A DNA stretch of 64,000 nt from Hydrangea macrophylla (Eukaryota; Streptophyta; Magnoliopsida; Cornales; Hydrangeaceae), in contig CM066982.1 of assembly GCA_033977485.1 (NCBI GenBank), forward strand, positions 39,162,218 through 39,226,217, given 5' to 3'. This document shows positions 43,721-55,177 of the stretch, in pieces. Every line of letters starts with the position of its first letter. Within the stretch, counting starts at the first letter, position 1. The translations under genes and the position numbers were made by a program. Below the pieces are notes generated by a model. The model was not told the origin of the DNA and did no database searches. It saw nothing but the letters and a program-made list of their open reading frames with translations.

Positions 43721-45785
43721 TTAAATGGTGAAACTAAAAAGTTGGTCAAAACCATGAGTTCAGGGCCATTTCTCGCAAAAACACCAAAGAAGCTGAAGCT
43801 CATTTTGAGTGGTTAGCTGAACATGCCCATGAATGGTCGAATTCTGAAGATGTCCCAGACTCACAGATATCCTGTACGGAAGAGAAAAGTCTATACCAAT
43901 TAAAAAGTGTGGATCATCTGATGAACAAATACGAAGAACTAGTTAAGAAAGTAGAAGAGTTGGGAATGAAAGGAGAAAGTTCTTGGCAGGTTTTACCTGA
44001 AGAACCATGCGGCACATGCAAAATGTTGGGACACACTAATCAATATTGTCCCAATGTGCCGTACTTTCAAGAACAACCCCCCATGGAAATGAATGCCATG
44101 CAAGGGTGTAGGGGGGCGGGGAATTCCTATAATAATCATAACTTACAAAATAATAATAATCGATGGAATCACCCCGGTTTTGATTGGAAAAACGATGCCG
44201 GGACCCAAAATCAATATCAACAACACCAGCCCTACAATAGCAATACTCAACATCAAGGGCAATACAATAGGCAACCCCAGCCATTCAATCAAAATAGATG
44301 AAACAACTACAACCAAGCTCAACCCTCTAACAATCAGCAGTCAAATGTTTACGTGCCACCTCATATAAAGGTGCAAGAGGAAGATCCGCTCTCTAATGCG
44401 AATTTAACGCAACAGCTAATTCAGATGATGAGTAAGATGTCCGCGACAATAGAGAAAATGGACGCACGACAAGAAGGATCAAGTGGAACGTTTCCTGCTC
44501 AACCACTTCAATACCTTAAGGGATTCAACAATGATCCCAATAACCAAGAGCATGCTAAAGCAGTGACTACTCTAAGAAGCGACAAGGTTATAGGGCAAAA
44601 CATACCTCGTTCTACTCCCGAGGAGTATGAAGAAGACGAAGTGGTAACTAAAAACAAACTGTCTACTCAAGAAGAGGAGCAAATCAATAATAACGAACCA
44701 TTAGATGCAAAAGATAAGGCTCCTAGAGAAGTAGAAGAAGTTGAGAGAAGGCCTGGGAAGGAGTCTGTCATTGAAGAATTACCTAAATGCCCTTTCCCCG
44801 CGCCTTACCCTCAAAGGCTTAAGAAACCCAATACCGAGGCAAAGAATCAGGAGTTCTTGGAATTGTTTAAGCAAGTTAAAATCAATCTTCCACTCCTTGA
44901 TGCAATCAAACAAGTGCCGGTCTATGCTAAGTACCTTAATGACTTATGCACGGTCAAGAGGAGGCAAAGTGTGACGAAACACGCCTATGTCGCTTGTCAG
45001 GCAAGCGCAATCATCCAAAATGAATTGCCTCCAAAACTCAAAGACCCCGGTACCCCAACTGTCTCGGGCCGAATTGGAAATCAAAGGATAGACAACGCAC
45101 TCCTTGATCTAGGAGCGAGCATAAACCTGCTGCCATACTCAGTTTATAAACAACTAGGGTTGGGTGAACTCAAACCCACTCGAGTTGCACTACAATTGGC
45201 AGACAGGTCAATCAAATACCCTAGAGGAATATTAGAGGACGTACTTGTACAAATAGACTCCTTTGTCTTCCTGGTCGATTTTGTAATTTTGGACACTGAA
45301 CCTGTGTCCAACCCATGTGCATAAATCCCAGTAATATTTGGACGTCCATTCCTCAACACCATAGATGCCACAATCAAAATAAGAAGTGGTATTATGACCA
45401 TCGTATTCGGGAACATGACGCTAAATGTCAAAATCTTTTCAAATCCCCGACCTAAAGAATACGAGGATGAGGAAGAAATCAACTATATCGAAATGGTCAT
45501 TGAAGATGAGACCGACATCGTTGATTATAAAGACCCTTTGGAGGTAGTAGTGTCACAATTTGACACTATCTACAAACCTAACGATTCTACTCTATTGGAT
45601 GCTGCTTTAAATCACACCTGCCTCATTATGGAAACGAAAGAGGAGGATAGAGTTGAATGCATGTGGGTAACACCATATGAACCCCTACCTCCAAAAACAA
45701 AATTAGTCATGCCCTCCAATTTTCAGTTTCCTGATTTGGAATTAAAGGAGCTTCAAGAAGAGCTCAAATATGCTTTCCTGTTATA
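43721..45785 (+). pseudogene. AthB gag (5'-deleted) and protease, point-mutated
   Basis: One frame from the deletion junction to 45785. Gag: FLAKTPKK-type capsid end, zinc knuckle CGTCKMLGHTNQYC (C-x2-C-x4-H-x4-C) near 44010-44051, N/Q-rich tail. Stops: TGA at 44299-44301 (Ser in AthA) and TAA at 45322-45324 (Gln in AthA). Protease active site LLDLGASINLLPYS with Asp codon at 45106-45108. The FGRPFL block follows the second stop. Near 45781 a deletion of about 22 bp relative to AthA shifts the frame into RT. Protease would cut the Gag-Pol precursor. Confidence 0.85.
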
Positions 45786-48620
45786 ATTTCATCCACTCTC
45801 AGTCTGGAACAAGAGGGAAAATTAATCCAAATGCTAGAACAACATAAGGGAGCATTGGGATGGACCATTATCGACCTCAAAGGCATAAGCCCATCCGTGT
45901 GCACTCATAAAATATATCTAGAGGAAGACGCTAAACCTTCGTGACAAATGCAAAGACGTCTGAATCCCAATATGCAAGAAGTAGTCAAAAAGGAAGTCTT
46001 AAAACTTCTTAATGTTGGGATCATATATCCTATTTCAGACATCCCTTGGGTTAGTCCAACCCAAGTAGTGCCCAAAAAGGCAGGCATAACGGTTATTCCT
46101 AATAAAGATGGCAAATTGGTACCGACACGCATCCCCACCGGATGGCGAATGTGTATTGAATACAAAGAATTGAATACTGTGTCTCGGAAAGACCACTTTC
46201 CATTACCATTTATGGATCAAATGCAAGAACGAGTGGGGGGTAATAAATATTATTGCTTTCTGGACGGATATAGCGGCTATAATCAAATTGAAATTGCTCC
46301 TGAAGATCAGGAGAAAACAACTTTCACGTGTCCGTTCGGTACATTTGCCTACCGTCGTATGCCTTTCGACTTATGCAACACACCTGCTACTTTTTAGCGA
46401 TGCATGTTGAGCATATTCAGTGATATGGTCGAACAAATACTCGAGGTCTTTATGGACGATTTTTTGGTGTTCGGCCATAGTTTTGAAAATTGCTTAGACA
46501 ATCTGGAACGTGTACTAACACGATGCGAGGACAAACACCTAGTACTAAATTGGGAAAAGTGTCACTTCATGGTGACCAAGGGAATTGTCCTCGGCCACAT
46601 TATTTCTGATAAGGGTATCCAAGTTGATAAAGCAAAAATTGACATAATCTCAAATCTACCTGTCCCCCGTACAGTTAAAGACATCCGCTCTTTTCTGGGA
46701 CACGCGGGATTCTATCGTCGCTTTATCCAAAATTTTAGTGCAATTTCTCGACCACTGTGTCAACTCTTAGTCAAAGACATACCATTAGAGTGGTCGAAAA
46801 TTTGCCAAACATCTTTTGACGCACTAAAGGAACACCTTACATCTGCACTGATAATACAGGCACGTGACTGGAGTTTTCCTCCTTTTGAACTAATGTGCGA
46901 TGATAGTGACTATGCCATTGGTCCAGTCCTAGGACAAAGGAAGGATAACAAGCCCTATGTAATTTAATATGCCAGTCGAATACTCAACGAAGCTCAAATA
47001 AACTATACGACTTCTGAGAAAGAGCTACTGGCAATAGTCTTTGCTCTAGATAAGTTCAAGTCATATCTAATAGGGTCCCCTATCGTCTGTTTTACAGACA
47101 ACTCGGCCCTCAAGTACCTGTTATCTAAGAAGGATGCGAAACAAAGGCTTATCCGTTGGATACTCCTACTCCAAGAATTCGATATCACAATCAAGGATAA
47201 AAAGGGAGTAGAGAATGTGGTCGCTGACCATTTGTCTCGGTTAACATTTACTGACAACACTGAACCCGTACCAATTAAAGATGAATTCCCAGATAAGCAA
47301 CTGATGGCTGTTTCTAGTTTGCCTTGGTATGCAGATATAATAAATTATCTTGTTACAGGAGAGACCCCTAGTCATTGGTCAAATCAAGATAGGAAACGGT
47401 TCCTCTCATTCGCACGTCACTTCTTTTTTGATGACCCGTACTTATTTAAGTATTATGCTGATCTGGTCATCAGACGTTGTGTTCTAAATGAGGATATAAC
47501 CGTGATTTTGGCATCCTGCCATTCTGAAGCCCGCGGTGGTCATTTCGCTTCACAAAAGACCACACAAAAAGTTCTACACAGTGGTTTCTATTGGCCCACA
47601 GTGTTTAAGGATGCTTACTCTTTTTATAAGTCATGCCAACGCTGTCAAAAGCTAGGTATAATTTCAAAAAGGAACTCTATGCCCTTAACCCCATTATCAC
47701 AATTAAAATATTCGATTGTTGGGGCATAGACTTTATGGGCCCATTTTCGAAATCAAACAATTGTGAATACATACTCCTAGCTATGGAGTATGTATCAAAA
47801 TGGGTAGAAGCGATACCGACAAGACGCAATGACCACAAAACGGTTATGTCCTTTCTTAAGGAACACATTCTATTGCATTTTGGAACCCTAAGGGCACTAA
47901 TAAGTGACCAAGGCAAGCATTTCTGCAATAGACCTTTGGAGTCACTCCTCAAGAAATATAGGGTCAATCATAAGATTGCTCTTGCCTACCACCCATAGAC
48001 TAATGAGCAGGCAGAATCGGCTAACCGTGAAATCAAACATATACTAGAAAAGATGGTTAGTTTCAACAGAAAGGACTTGGCATATAAACTGACTGATGCT
48101 CTATAGGCGTACCATACTACTTATAAGATAAACTTGGGGATGTCCCCATACAGGTTAGTGTACGGAAAAGCATGTCACCTCCCTGTCAAAATTGAGCACA
48201 AATCATATTGGGCGACACGCTCATTAAACTTTGACATTAAAGGAAGGAGGTCATCTCCGAAAACTCCAGTTGGCTGAATTGGAAGAAATACGTTGAGATG
48301 CATACGACAATGCTAAATTACATAAGGAAAGATTGAAGGCTCGCCACGATAGATCAATTTTTCAAAAATCATTCGAGCCAGGGTAGAAAGTCTTGCTATA
48401 TGACTCTCGCCTTCACCTATTCCTTGGAAAACTCCGTTCTCGGTGGACAGGACCATTCATAGTCAAATCCGTCTTTCCACATGGGGCAGTGGAACTCATA
48501 AATCCCAAGAACGAAGATCGTTTCAAGGTTAATGGCCAAAGGTTAAAATCATTCTTGGAGAACTTCCAACCAAAAACTGAGCACATCGAGCTAGATGAGC
48601 CTGGCTATTCCTCCACCTAA
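45786..48620 (+). pseudogene. AthB pol: RT, RNase H, integrase with point stops
   Basis: RT at about 45948-46700 with VVPKK, TGWRMCIEYKELN, FLDGYSGYNQI, MPFDLCN and the catalytic F-M-D-D (46449-46460). RNase H at 46870-47230 (MCDDSDYAIG, TSEKELLAIVFALDKF, VADHLSRL). Integrase: H-H-C-C segment 47517-47660 (SCHSEARGGHF ... SCQRCQK), core DFMGPF, LISDQGKHFCN and the E in NEQAESANREIK, C-terminal [10 protein letters not shown] and [10 protein letters not shown]. In-frame stops near 45942, 46395, 46965, 47998 and 48103 and a frameshift near 47700 break it. Most stops are C-to-T or G-to-A changes relative to AthA. Confidence 0.88.
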
Positions 48621-48750
48621 ACCCTAAAGTGTGTTTACGCATTGTTGTTGTATACCTTCACTTTTACTGCACCTTGTTTTATTTCATTTATTTTTGTCTC
48701 TTTTTGAGTGTGACTTCAATTTTAATCTGCTATTCCATTCTATTTCTCAC

Positions 48751-48757
48751 CTGCAGG
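48751..48757 (+). promoter_or_regulatory. Splice-acceptor-like site before the AthB post-integrase ORF
   Basis: A pyrimidine-rich stretch then CTGCAG followed by GCTAT, 11 bases upstream of the ATG at 48768. AthA has CTACAG plus GCTAT at the same place (5998). Conservation in both copies suggests a spliced subgenomic mRNA, as proposed for Athila third ORFs. Splicing itself is inferred. Confidence 0.5.
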
Positions 48758-48767
48758 CTATTAAAAT

Positions 48768-49196
48768 ATGAGGGATGATGACATCCATTCAATCGGGTCA
48801 TGGGTTGATTCAGAATATCCTAATCCTCCATGGACTACTGAGGAGATTGCGTTTTGCTTGTCTCCTTATCAAGGGCTAGGAGCAGATGATGTCATTGACT
48901 TGACCCAAGGGTACATACCTTACGATCCTGCACTCGTCCACATTAATCCCTTTGCGCATATGGACTTCCTTGAAGAGGAAGGCGAACCAGAGGGGTATTT
49001 TGTTGGGGAAGTCGATGATGCCCTCTTAGAAAAATGGGAGAACGATTCAATGTGGGAACCATGGGAGGAAGACGATTTACAGGATGTGGTGCCTAAACAC
49101 CACAATGTTGTCTTCACTTTTGTTGATGACTTCCTTGTCATCGAATTGGTTCCGTATATTTATATGCACATGAGTTATGTGTTGTTCCGGCTATAA
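48768..49196 (+). CDS. AthB post-integrase protein, 142 aa, unknown function
   Basis: ORF with ATG at 48768 (MRDDDIHSIGSWVDSEYP), ending TAA at 49194-49196. It is acidic, with blocks PPWTTEEIAFCLSPYQG, DVIDLTQGYIPYDPAL, EEEGEPEGYFVGEVDDALL and a hydrophobic C-terminus (VIELVPYIYMHMSYVLF). AthA keeps the same blocks, and both copies continue after the AthB stop with PLPASA and ITPIVR, so the native protein was probably longer. It holds the place of the Athila extra (env-like) ORF but lacks an obvious signal peptide. It lies 147 bases after integrase. Confidence 0.6.
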   Translation: MRDDDIHSIGSWVDSEYPNPPWTTEEIAFCLSPYQGLGADDVIDLTQGYIPYDPALVHINPFAHMDFLEEEGEPEGYFVGEVDDALLEKWENDSMWEPWEEDDLQDVVPKHHNVVFTFVDDFLVIELVPYIYMHMSYVLFRL

Positions 49197-49448
49197 TGCC
49201 CTCTACCTGCTAGCGCACCTGGTTATATCACGCCAATAGTGAGGTTAATTCCTTGTCACACTTCTTTTTCTTTTCGTCCTTCTGCGCTTGTTCCTTTTTT
49301 TTGGTTCTTTCTTTTGTTTTACTTAATTTCTTCTTTTTGGTGTTCTTTTGTTTTCCTTTGTTATGTCTTTCACTATGAATCCAATGTTAGCACCGTTTTT
49401 CCTCCCGCATCAGCTGTTCCATAGATTTGGACCATACATAGTGCCTGC
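49197..49448 (+). other. AthB remnant after the ORF, up to TatC
   Basis: Continues the homology with AthA for about 50 bases (CACGCCAATAGTGAGG), then diverges. No gene. Ends GTGCCTGC at the TatC LTR; the expected target duplication would be CCTGC. Confidence 0.6.
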
Positions 49449-49740
49449 TGTAGACACCCCATTTTGTCGGCTAACAGATTTAGGAGACCCATAGCTTGGT
49501 GGTTCACAATGATCGAAAAAGGACTCAAAAGGACTACTGGAAGTTGGTTCTATTTCTCAAAATGCTCAGAATGACCAAAATGCCCCTGAAAGCCATAAAA
49601 CTCCCAGATTTGGTCCCAAAGCTCTGGAAACATGCTACGTCGTAAGAAAAGTATTCAAATGAGTTTTAAAAGAAAAATCGGATGAAATCGTCAGCTTCCA
49701 GAGACCCCCGGAAGTCCCGGAAGCTCCCGGAAAGTCCCCG

Positions 49741-49979
49741 TTGACCGGTTTGACCAAGGTTTGACTAGGTTTGACCAAGGTTTGACCAGGTTTGACCAAG
49801 TTTGACCGAGTTTGACCGAAATCGTCCGAATTCAACAGAATCATTTTAAAACATGAATAAAAGTGTTAAAACAAGTTCCAAAAGAAAATCGAGCGAAAAC
49901 ATCAGCTCCCGGGAACTCCCGGAGGTTTCCAGAACTTCCCGGGAATCCCAGGTTTGACCAGTTTGACCAAAATTTGACT
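49741..49979 (+). promoter_or_regulatory. W-box (TTGACC/T) array in TatC U3
   Basis: Eight TTGAC(C/T) sites in 79 bp at 49741-49819, from a GTTTGACCAAG-type minisatellite, and three more at 49951-49979. TTGAC[CT] is the binding core of plant WRKY factors. Lies about 600-840 bp upstream of the TATA box. Responsiveness is inferred. Confidence 0.65.
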
Positions 49980-50338
49980 TTGGAACCGGGGCGCCGAAAC
50001 AATTTTCAGATATTTTTCATGGATACTAGAGGTCAATAGCTTTCCAACGGTATATCGCACATAATTTCTGGATTTAAAACGAATTTATTATGAATTTCCA
50101 AAGACGAAAAAGGCGATCAAATCGGCTTTTATCGCGAATACCGCAAAACTTTTCAAAGTGACCTATCCCCGAACTATTTTTTATGTAAAGTAGACTCCAT
50201 TACCTTTCCAACGGTATATCACAACCTCAATTTGGAGTTCGTATGCATTTTCTGTGAATTTCGGACGAAATAGGGCCTTTTCGCGAATACCGGAACTTCA
50301 GGGGGCCTAAACAGCATTATCTGGATGAAGGGAGGAGC

Positions 50339-50421
50339 AGTGCCGCCGCGGCACTGGCCCACTGCCACCGCGGCACTGGCCCACTGCCGCCGCGGCACTG
50401 GCCCAGTGCCGCCGCGGCACT
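50339..50421 (+). repeat. 22-bp array of GC-rich palindromes (TatC LTR)
   Basis: Four units with an exact 22-bp step (50339, 50361, 50383, 50405), each with the near-palindrome AGTGCCGCCGCGGCACT or a one- or two-base variant, then GGCCC. About 155 bp upstream of the TATA box. Confidence 0.88.
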
Positions 50422-50576
50422 CCCCTCCAGAACAGTGAGTTTTTGTAATTTATTTTGGGGGTCCAATTTGATATATTAAAAACCAAAACGACGTAGTTTT
50501 GATTCCCAGCTTATTTTGGACCAATGGGAGACCATTTTAAACCTTTTAAAACTCTATTTACCACCCCTCCTTTGCC

Positions 50577-50583
50577 TATAAAA
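50577..50583 (+). promoter_or_regulatory. TATA box, TatC LTR
   Basis: TATAAAA in TTTGCCTATAAAAGAAGCC. Presumed promoter. Confidence 0.7.
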
Positions 50584-53500
50584 GAAGCCATTTACTTCCA
50601 TTTAGAGGAGAGACATGGAAGCTTAGAGAAAGCTTAGGAAGAAACTCTAGGGAAATATAGAGAGAGAAAGAGAAGAAGTAGTCTTCTTCTTCCATTTTTT
50701 CCAATCAAAGTGAGTTCTAATCTTGTTTTCCTCCACCATTTTTCTATATACTTCATCATCAATATACCCAATCACCATTCTTGAGCATTCTTGAGTTAGG
50801 AAGCTACTTCCATGTCCAAATGTCAAAATCTATGAGTGAAACACCAAGCTACAAGTCCAAAATCATATTGATTATCATCTATTGATTGTTATTTACTTGC
50901 TTGTTCATATTATGTTCATCTCTTCTTAATCTCATTTCTTTTTATTTTCTTTATTTACTTACTAGTTTATCATCATCTAAGTGATGACATGAAGTTTGGG
51001 GTGAGTGAATCCTTATGGATAGTAGCTCTTGACCTCAAAAACATGTTTGATAGATGATGATCATAACCTCAATACTTCCAAGATGTTCTTGAAATGTATT
51101 GAAGTTATGTCCAAAATAAAAATGAATCTCTCCAATAATATTGGGAGTTCTTTGATTATTCAAGGTTGGATGAGGTTCTAAGTGGTCACATGGTCATCTC
51201 AAGAGTTTAAGTTCATCCTTTGAACATCTATTTCAAAACCCCCAATCAAGAACTCAAACTCTATTTCAAACCCAAATCCATTTTCTTCAAGAATGATCCA
51301 AAACAGTGAGCTGTTCAGATTCAAAGATTTGTTTTGAATTAAATACTTGAGTTATGATGATGAAACCACTTGGAAAATCTTCCTAAGACATCATAGTTTG
51401 TCTCTGATTTTTCCCATCAATTATAGAGATATGAAAGTATTTGTTTTGGATGTGAGAAGTTAATATTCATAATCTGCCTCTATTCTCACAGAATGTTCAC
51501 CCAACTTCTTGCACTTATTCTGGATATTTTCGTCACTGTACATATATCTTTTCTATTTTTTTTATGAAACTTGGGTGTCTTAGGAAACACTTGGTGTATA
51601 ATGGGTCGTCATAAACCCTTTCTTTGATTTATGAAAAATCATACAAAATCAGTCAACAGTGCAGCTTTTGTTTCTGAGTCATGTGTACATTCTGATTTGT
51701 TTCTTTTAATCTGTGATAGCTATTGAGGTTTGGCTTTTTGGGTAATTTTCTAGACACAATAAGGATGATCTCTGATTTTTCTCACATTTTTCTAGGTACG
51801 TTTGACCACCCATTATAATGTTACAAAGTGATGCATACAGTCTGTCCACTATTCACAGCATTTTACTTTTTAACTTTCACACTTTGATGCAACACTCTCT
51901 TGTATCTAGATGAACCCATGTCCCATGAACATGTTCTTTACCACTTTTATCATGCAATATCATATCATGTATCATCTATCCTCTCATGTATCATACTCCC
52001 ATAGATTCTTGAGTTTGGTTTCCAAATAAAACCATGGTTTGCAAATACTTGGGAAGTTCTTGAAATAAGTTAGGAATTGATATTCCAAGTGGTTAGAATA
52101 TTCATCCAAGGTCTGGAAGCATACTTTCAAAACCCTCATTTCAAAACCCCCCTCTTAAACCCCTCATTTTGATTTCAAGAAATAAACCTTGTTTTCCTCA
52201 AAACCCTCAAAACAGTGAGTCATTTAACTTCAAGGAATTATTTTGAGTTCAATACTCAATGTATGAATGCAAGACCACTTGGAAAGTCTTTCTAACTCAC
52301 TATAGAACACCCATGATTTTTGGCTTGACTTGGAAGTACTTGAAAATGGTCCATTTGGACCCAAACATTCCTTCCAGACATTCTGTATTTGCTGTCACAG
52401 CAGCTAGGTCCACTTCCAACCTGTTTTACAGAAAACTTTTCCAAAAGGGGTGGTCCTAACTTATTTTTCCCTTACACTTAAATGTCTTAGGGAACGTTCT
52501 GTATAAAATGGGACTCTAGATCATTCTTTTTCATTTTCTAAGATTTTTCAACATTTCAGTCGACGGTGCGGACTCTGTTTCTGAGTGACCTTCTTTGTTT
52601 ATATGATTTCTATCAATCTGTGATAGCTATTCAAGATTGGCCTTTTGGGTTGTGTTCTAGACACAATAAGGAAGATCTCCATAAAAAATCATGCATTGAA
52701 AACATTCCTAACCCCTCTTTTCAAATTCCAAAAGATCATGCTACTGTTCTGTCCACTATTCACAGCAAGCACATCTTAACTTTCATTCTTTGATTTGATG
52801 CTTATATGCATTCCAAATTAGTTCATACCTTAGGAAGTAGTTCATACTACATTTGTACATATCCCATGTTAATTTCATTCATCCATTCATACACATTTTA
52901 GACTTCTATGTCATTCTAGGAATCCATGAATACAAAGCACACTACAACCTTGGTACATTTTAGATGCATGCATTGCATTCATGCAAGATTTGGGGTTTTT
53001 GTAACTCCTAATCTAAGAAGATTATAAGGAATGATCATGATCACACGTTCATGCTCCCCTCGATCTAATCATCCTTTTCTCATCCATCCCGGGGATTGAG
53101 AGATCTTCTTTTCTCAAAGAATAACATGCATCATACTAGCTTGTTAAGCATATTTTGATTTCTTTGTTTATTTGTTTCAAGAACAATTCATGTCCCCTTT
53201 AGATTAAAGAAGCTTAATTACTTGATACATGATTAGAAGATTTTTCCTAGGTTTATTTGTGTGATCTTTCACTTTACATTGCATGATATTTGACTTAGAT
53301 CTTATGAATGATATTTTATCTTTAGATCTTCCATTTTCAAGTTTCTTATGTGATGTAATATACTATCATAGTATTATTTGTCGAACCAAACATAGTATAA
53401 GATGATTATTTGGATGCTAATTGAGGCCCGTCGAAAGACGGGGCGAGTTGAGGGTGTTTTAGTCGTGACAAAGGCTCCTTCCTCTCTCGTACCAAAACCC

Positions 53501-53702
53501 CGAACCAAGTTCTTTGGTTATGAAGGGCCGGTGCCCTTATCCGCTTGGGTGAGTCAAAATTAGGTTTCTTGGTTCCTTAAAGACCAAGTGGCGACTCTGT
53601 ATCTGTTTTCAACAGACCTTTCGTTTTCTTTCCTTGATTCAAATCAATTTCAAAACAATCTCGAACGAGAGAGAAGTGGTCCGATTCCGCGTGTCCACAA
53701 TC

Positions 53703-53720
53703 TGGCGACTCTGCTGGGGA
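53703..53720 (+). promoter_or_regulatory. TatC primer-binding site (tRNA-Arg type)
   Basis: TGGCGACTCTGCTGGGGA, identical to the TatB PBS. Confidence 0.87.
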
Positions 53721-55177
53721 CTTTTATTTTACAACAAAAAATAATACAGAGGTTTGACTCATAAGAAGCATCCTTAAAATCATCTTTTTACTGTGTCTGG
53801 TTCACCGCATTGCACTCTTGCATTTCCCCCCTTCGACTGTGTCTGAAACGCGGCGCTGACATTGTTCAGGTCTTGCTGTGCCAGGGCACAAGTCACCGTT
53901 GATACTGTACCTTCCAAGGTATATCAAAAAGAGTAAAAACCTCCGTACTGTCTCTTCGACGGTATATTGGAACTCTCGTCAACGGACCCTCTTTGACTAA
54001 ACCCAGCCTTTGCATATAGATTCCTGTAGAACCTTTCATAGGACTGTTCATTTATCTTTTCAGATAGGACAATGTGATATAACTGTTGTATGCCCTGACG
54101 GGATTACCTGCGCGGTGTGGATGCTTATGTGGCATAGAACAGAACCTCTTTCTTATGATTCCCAAGGCAATCACTCACATGTGATCACATTGAGTTGACT
54201 TGCCTAGGCACCATGATAAGGATGTCTGCTCCATGCTCACAAAGATATACACCGCAAACCTTGTTTGTTGGTCCTGAGACATAGGAGTATGAAAACTTGC
54301 TAGACAGTATGATCACCATCATCAACTATTCTCATCGTATATCCCTGTTTCTTCCAGAAACTCTACCCAACTCATCAGGATATTCTTGTTTCTTCTAGAA
54401 ACTCTGTCCGACTTACCCAGTTATACCTGTTTTCCCAGAAGCTCTGTCCAAATCTCTCAGATTACCCAGAAATCTCATTTTCTCCCAGAAATTCCAGTAT
54501 ACTTGTTTCTCTTAGAAACTCTGTCCAACTTACCCGAGTTTTCAGGTTTTCCCATAAGCTCAATCCAAATCTCTAAGATTTCCCAAAAATTCCAACAACT
54601 CCATCCAAACTTCCAAAAAATGCCTAGATGTACCAATTTCTCCCAGAAATTCTGATTTCCCAATTTCTCCTAGAAGCTCAGTCCAAATCAACCAGAAATC
54701 CCTATTTCTCCTAGAAACTCAAATGACTTCTAGAAATTTCTTCGAATCTTCCAAACCCCTATTTCTCCCAGAAACTCTGTCCAAAATTCCCGAAGTATCC
54801 CGGAAATCCCTGTTGTCCCTTGGTGATCACACTGGAAAGTAAGGTTAGCACACTCTGTATGCCTAGGACCTTATTTGTTTAGCTGCTATCTGTTAGAAAT
54901 AGGAGCATCATATAGATTAGGGCTTGCATCCGCATGCCTGTCTCATATGCATACACAATTCGTGTCAATCTACATGCACGTACGTTTTGTCAGTCTCACA
55001 TGTGTCGGTCTCTACACATCAAATGCATACATGTCATCATCTTCACTCATGTCAATCGTTATATAGGGGTCATATACATACTACGATCGTCATCGGTTCA
55101 CATCGATGAATTCTTCAAAATCTCTGATCATCTCTCCCTGATAGGAGTCCATAAGAAGTGTTTCGCACCTCCGCTAA
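53721..55177 (+). other. TatC 5' leader with degenerate repeats
   Basis: No conserved gene. Between about 54340 and 54800 there are roughly ten degenerate repeats around CCAGAAACTCTGTCCAA and CCCAGAAATTCC. ORFs 54386-54655 and 54875-55224 fall in this repetitive or unsupported sequence. Confidence 0.65.

Larger units (their letters stand above)
42313..49448 (+). mobile_element. AthB: Athila-type element, 5' deleted and cut by TatC
   Basis: Begins with an Athila LTR start (TGACAAGCGGGGGTATTTG) and carries gag, protease, RT, RNase H, integrase and a post-integrase ORF on the plus strand. The LTR end, PBS and 5' half of gag are lost in one deletion with its junction near 43720. The 3' non-coding region and 3' LTR are absent because TatC begins at 49449. 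Pol is mostly in one frame with point stops, so it is better preserved than AthA. No right-hand target duplication can be checked. Confidence 0.85.
49449..53699 (+). repeat. TatC 5' LTR
   Basis: A 4251-bp LTR from TGTAGACACCCCATTTTGTC to GCGTGTCCACA, followed by ATC and a tRNA-Arg-type PBS. Features in order: W-box array (49741-49819, 49951-49979), a ~167-bp partial tandem with TTTCCAACGGTATATC (near 50042 and 50207), a 22-bp array (50339-50421), TATA box (50577) and the R/U5 zone GAGGGTGTTTTAGTCG (53450). Long LTRs are characteristic of Tat/Ogre. No gene; ORFs 52259-52459 and 52566-52793 lack support. Confidence 0.9.

Noticed and set aside
48768..49196. A confident env (fusion glycoprotein) call for the post-integrase ORF
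   Set aside because: No signal peptide, no clear membrane anchor with flanking charges and no Cys pattern; position alone is not enough.
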